Under the pieces are notes generated by a model. That model did no database searches, was not told the DNA's origin, and saw nothing but the letters and a program-made list of their open reading frames with translations. A stretch of 7,916 nt of DNA from Mycobacterium sp. (GTDB lineage Bacteria > Actinomycetota > Actinomycetes > Mycobacteriales > Mycobacteriaceae), in assembly GCA_025965815.1 (NCBI GenBank), contig JAOPWF010000432.1, positions 1-7,916 of the forward strand, read 5' to 3'. This document shows positions 6,995 through 7,916 of this stretch, one piece after another (position 1 is the first letter of the stretch; the number at the start of each line of letters is the position of its first letter). The translations under genes were made by a program, and so were the position numbers.

Positions 6995-7633
6995 TCAGCC
7001 CTGCGCCGCGGAAGCGGGCCGGGTGCGCAGCAGCGCGGGGTCCATCGGCGCCCACGGGTAGCACGAGCACAACGTGCAGGCCACGACGTTGTGCAGAGTT
7101 GGGGTGTTCTCGACGACAACCAGATGCTCTATTTCCGGCCCGTCGATGCCGAGTTCCTTTACGGCCCCGTACCGGTGGGCCAACAGTCTGTGCCGATGGG
7201 CTCTCCTGCGGGCCCGCACGGCCGTGCGCCTCCAGGTCCGGCAGGCGGAAGGCGCCGTGGTGCCGCAACCCACCGCGAATCTCGTTGGGCCGGTGCCGAT
7301 GTCGTCGAGCGGCCCGACCCGGACCGGGCGCGCCAGCGGGAAGGCGCCCCGCGCTCGCTTCTCCAACCCCGCTGTGCTCACGATTCCGCTCTCCACGGCC
7401 ATCGTGGCGGCGGCTGTCAGCCAGTGCTCGTAGTAGGGCGAGGCGAGGTAATGCGCTGGATCCATTCGTTCCACGGTGTGCCGGAACGACGACAACGTGG
7501 CCCCCTGGCGAAGTCACCACCGAAACCGCACCATCGCCGCGGCTTCCCAGCGCGCGTGGAACATGGGCTCGTTCGGCTCGACGACGACCGTGCCGGAGTT
7601 CATCTGGCCGCCCAGGTCGTGCGGACCGTCCAT
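6995..7633 (-). pseudogene. Decayed nitrile hydratase: beta subunit running into an alpha fragment
   Basis: Read on the minus strand from ATG 7633 (ribosome site AGAGGGAG just upstream), the sequence gives MDGPHDLGGQM, EPNEPMFHARWE, then an in-frame TGA at 7516-7514 (codon 40). It continues in the same frame as SFRHTVERMDPAHYLASPYYEHWL, the N-terminal half of a nitrile hydratase beta subunit. After FAVG (about 7270) the SH3-like beta domain is mostly missing. Its remnant HHGAFRLPDLEAHGRAG is in another frame at about 7264-7215. Directly after, back in the first frame, alpha-subunit sequence begins (HRLLAHRYGAVKELGIDG...VVVENTPTLHN) and reaches the metal-binding claw CTLCSC at 7061-7078, then YPW, followed by about 18 unrelated residues and a stop. 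Thr in the claw is typical of the cobalt type. A full alpha subunit of ~200 residues and beta of ~220 are thus reduced to under half. Four defects (stop, deletion, frame change, truncation) make function very unlikely. A gene caller would probably show only 6995-7495 as a 166-residue protein from TTG. Thiocyanate hydrolase, a close relative, is the alternative source. Confidence 0.8.
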
Positions 7634-7728
7634 CACGCTCCCTCTCACGGCTTGCCGGCGCCAAGAAGTAGAAGCGGGCTGGGCGAATCACGGCCCCGCA
7701 GGCGTGCCGGTCCCTAGAATTTGCGATC
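7634..7728. other. Divergent intergenic region between the nitrile hydratase remnant and the TetR gene
   Basis: These 95 bases separate the two divergent genes. They hold the ribosome site of the remnant (minus strand AGAGGGAG, plus-strand 7638-7645) and the putative TetR promoter. I see no clear long inverted repeat that would mark an operator of the TetR protein. Confidence 0.5.
7715..7720 (+). promoter_or_regulatory. Putative -10 element (TAGAAT) of the TetR gene, leaderless layout
   Basis: TAGAAT ends eight bases before the GTG at 7729, so the predicted transcription start falls at or within a few bases of the start codon. No Shine-Dalgarno sequence occurs in the intervening TTGCGATC. 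This is the layout of a leaderless mycobacterial mRNA. Motif and spacing only. Confidence 0.45.
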
Positions 7729-7916
7729 GTGCCAACGGAATCGCCGATCGCCCCCGACGAACCGGGCACCATCATCGAGGCCGCTTACGCCTGTCTGTCG
7801 GCGCCGCACGAAGGGCCGGTACCGGTGGCGGCCATCCTAGAAGAAGCGGGCGTATCCACCCGCGCCTTCTACCGCCACTTCGGATCGAAAGACGAGATGT
7901 TTCTGGCGATGTTCAA
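7729..7916 (+). CDS. TetR/AcrR-family transcriptional regulator, N-terminal part (runs off the window)
   Basis: The reading frame is open from GTG 7729 to the window end (62 residues plus two bases). After a short leader (MPTESPIAPDEPG) come helix 1 (TIIEAAYACLS) and the helix-turn-helix VPVAAILEEAGVSTRAFYRHF, followed by GSKDEMFLAMF. This is the standard TetR DNA-binding domain, with the conserved YRHF and K-D/E positions present. The ligand-binding part lies outside the window, so neither ligand nor target can be assigned. It diverges from the nitrile hydratase remnant, and TetR genes often regulate the neighbour they diverge from; with that neighbour dead, it may act on itself or on other genes such as those around the inverted repeat at 5316. 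GTG is chosen because it is the first start in frame before the conserved domain and fits the promoter spacing. Confidence 0.85.
   Translation, partial: MPTESPIAPDEPGTIIEAAYACLSAPHEGPVPVAAILEEAGVSTRAFYRHFGSKDEMFLAMF

Noticed and set aside
6974..7717. 247-codon plus-strand open frame after the DUF35 gene
   Set aside because: It overlaps the nitrile hydratase remnant antisense and its translation has no recognisable fold. No ribosome site or conserved motif supports it.
6660..7775. 371-codon minus-strand open frame
   Set aside because: It crosses the DUF35 gene antisense and is mostly low-complexity Arg/Ala/Gly. Only a short piece (about 7264-7215) is real beta-subunit sequence, and that belongs to the nitrile hydratase pseudogene.
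1..7916. CRISPR array, tRNA/rRNA genes, insertion sequence ends
   Set aside because: No regularly spaced repeats, no tRNA-like cloverleaf or rRNA segments, and no transposase or terminal inverted repeats were seen on either strand.

Overview
The window comes from a high-GC actinobacterium, most likely a Mycobacterium/Mycolicibacterium species. The signs are a member of the mycobacterial 13E12 repeat family (DUF222 plus HNH nuclease), a perfect mycobacterial-type SOS box (TCGAAC-N4-GTTCGA), TAGAAT-type -10 elements, frequent GTG/TTG starts and high-GC codon use throughout. It looks like an accessory chromosomal region holding two decayed genes, one divergent promoter and several lipid or amine metabolism genes. 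I see no RNA gene, CRISPR array, insertion sequence or prophage.

Layout. (1) 1-1409, + strand: a 13E12 repeat gene whose ATG lies inside a perfect LexA operator and 6 nt behind a -10 element. The gene is split by a +1 frameshift near base 242. (2) 1417-5276, - strand: an alpha/beta hydrolase followed after 20 nt by a 980-residue fusion of an APH-type kinase, a degenerate M23-like middle region and an AGXT2L-type class III aminotransferase. These two are probably one operon. The 13E12 gene and the fusion gene converge with a 7-bp gap. (3) 5277-5367: a divergent control region with a perfect 8-bp inverted repeat overlapping putative promoters on both strands. (4) 5368-6977, + strand: a thiolase-fold protein without the usual nucleophilic cysteine, overlapping by 4 nt a zinc-ribbon/OB-fold DUF35 protein. 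The pair resembles the Ltp2-ChsH2(DUF35) aldolase of steroid side-chain breakdown. (5) 6978-7633, - strand: the wreck of a cobalt-type nitrile hydratase locus. The beta subunit has an in-frame stop and an internal deletion with frame change. It runs directly into a fragment of the alpha subunit that keeps the CTLCSC metal claw and ends shortly after it. (6) 7729 to the end, + strand: the N-terminal part of a TetR-type repressor with a putative leaderless promoter.

How the parts may work together. The thiolase-like/DUF35 pair probably acts as a complex on a CoA thioester. It shares a control region with the hydrolase/kinase-lyase operon, so one repressor may govern both transcripts. The kinase-lyase fusion suggests that one polypeptide phosphorylates an amino alcohol and then eliminates phosphate and ammonia; its substrate is unknown. 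The nitrile hydratase remnant shows that a nitrile- or amide-processing function was lost here. Whether the TetR gene once served that locus or serves the intact genes cannot be told from this window.

The most noteworthy points are the SOS box laid over a leaderless start codon, the kinase-lyase fusion, the non-cysteine thiolase with a tyrosine pair, the divergent operator, and the beta-to-alpha nitrile hydratase ruin, which a standard gene caller would present only as a small hypothetical protein.
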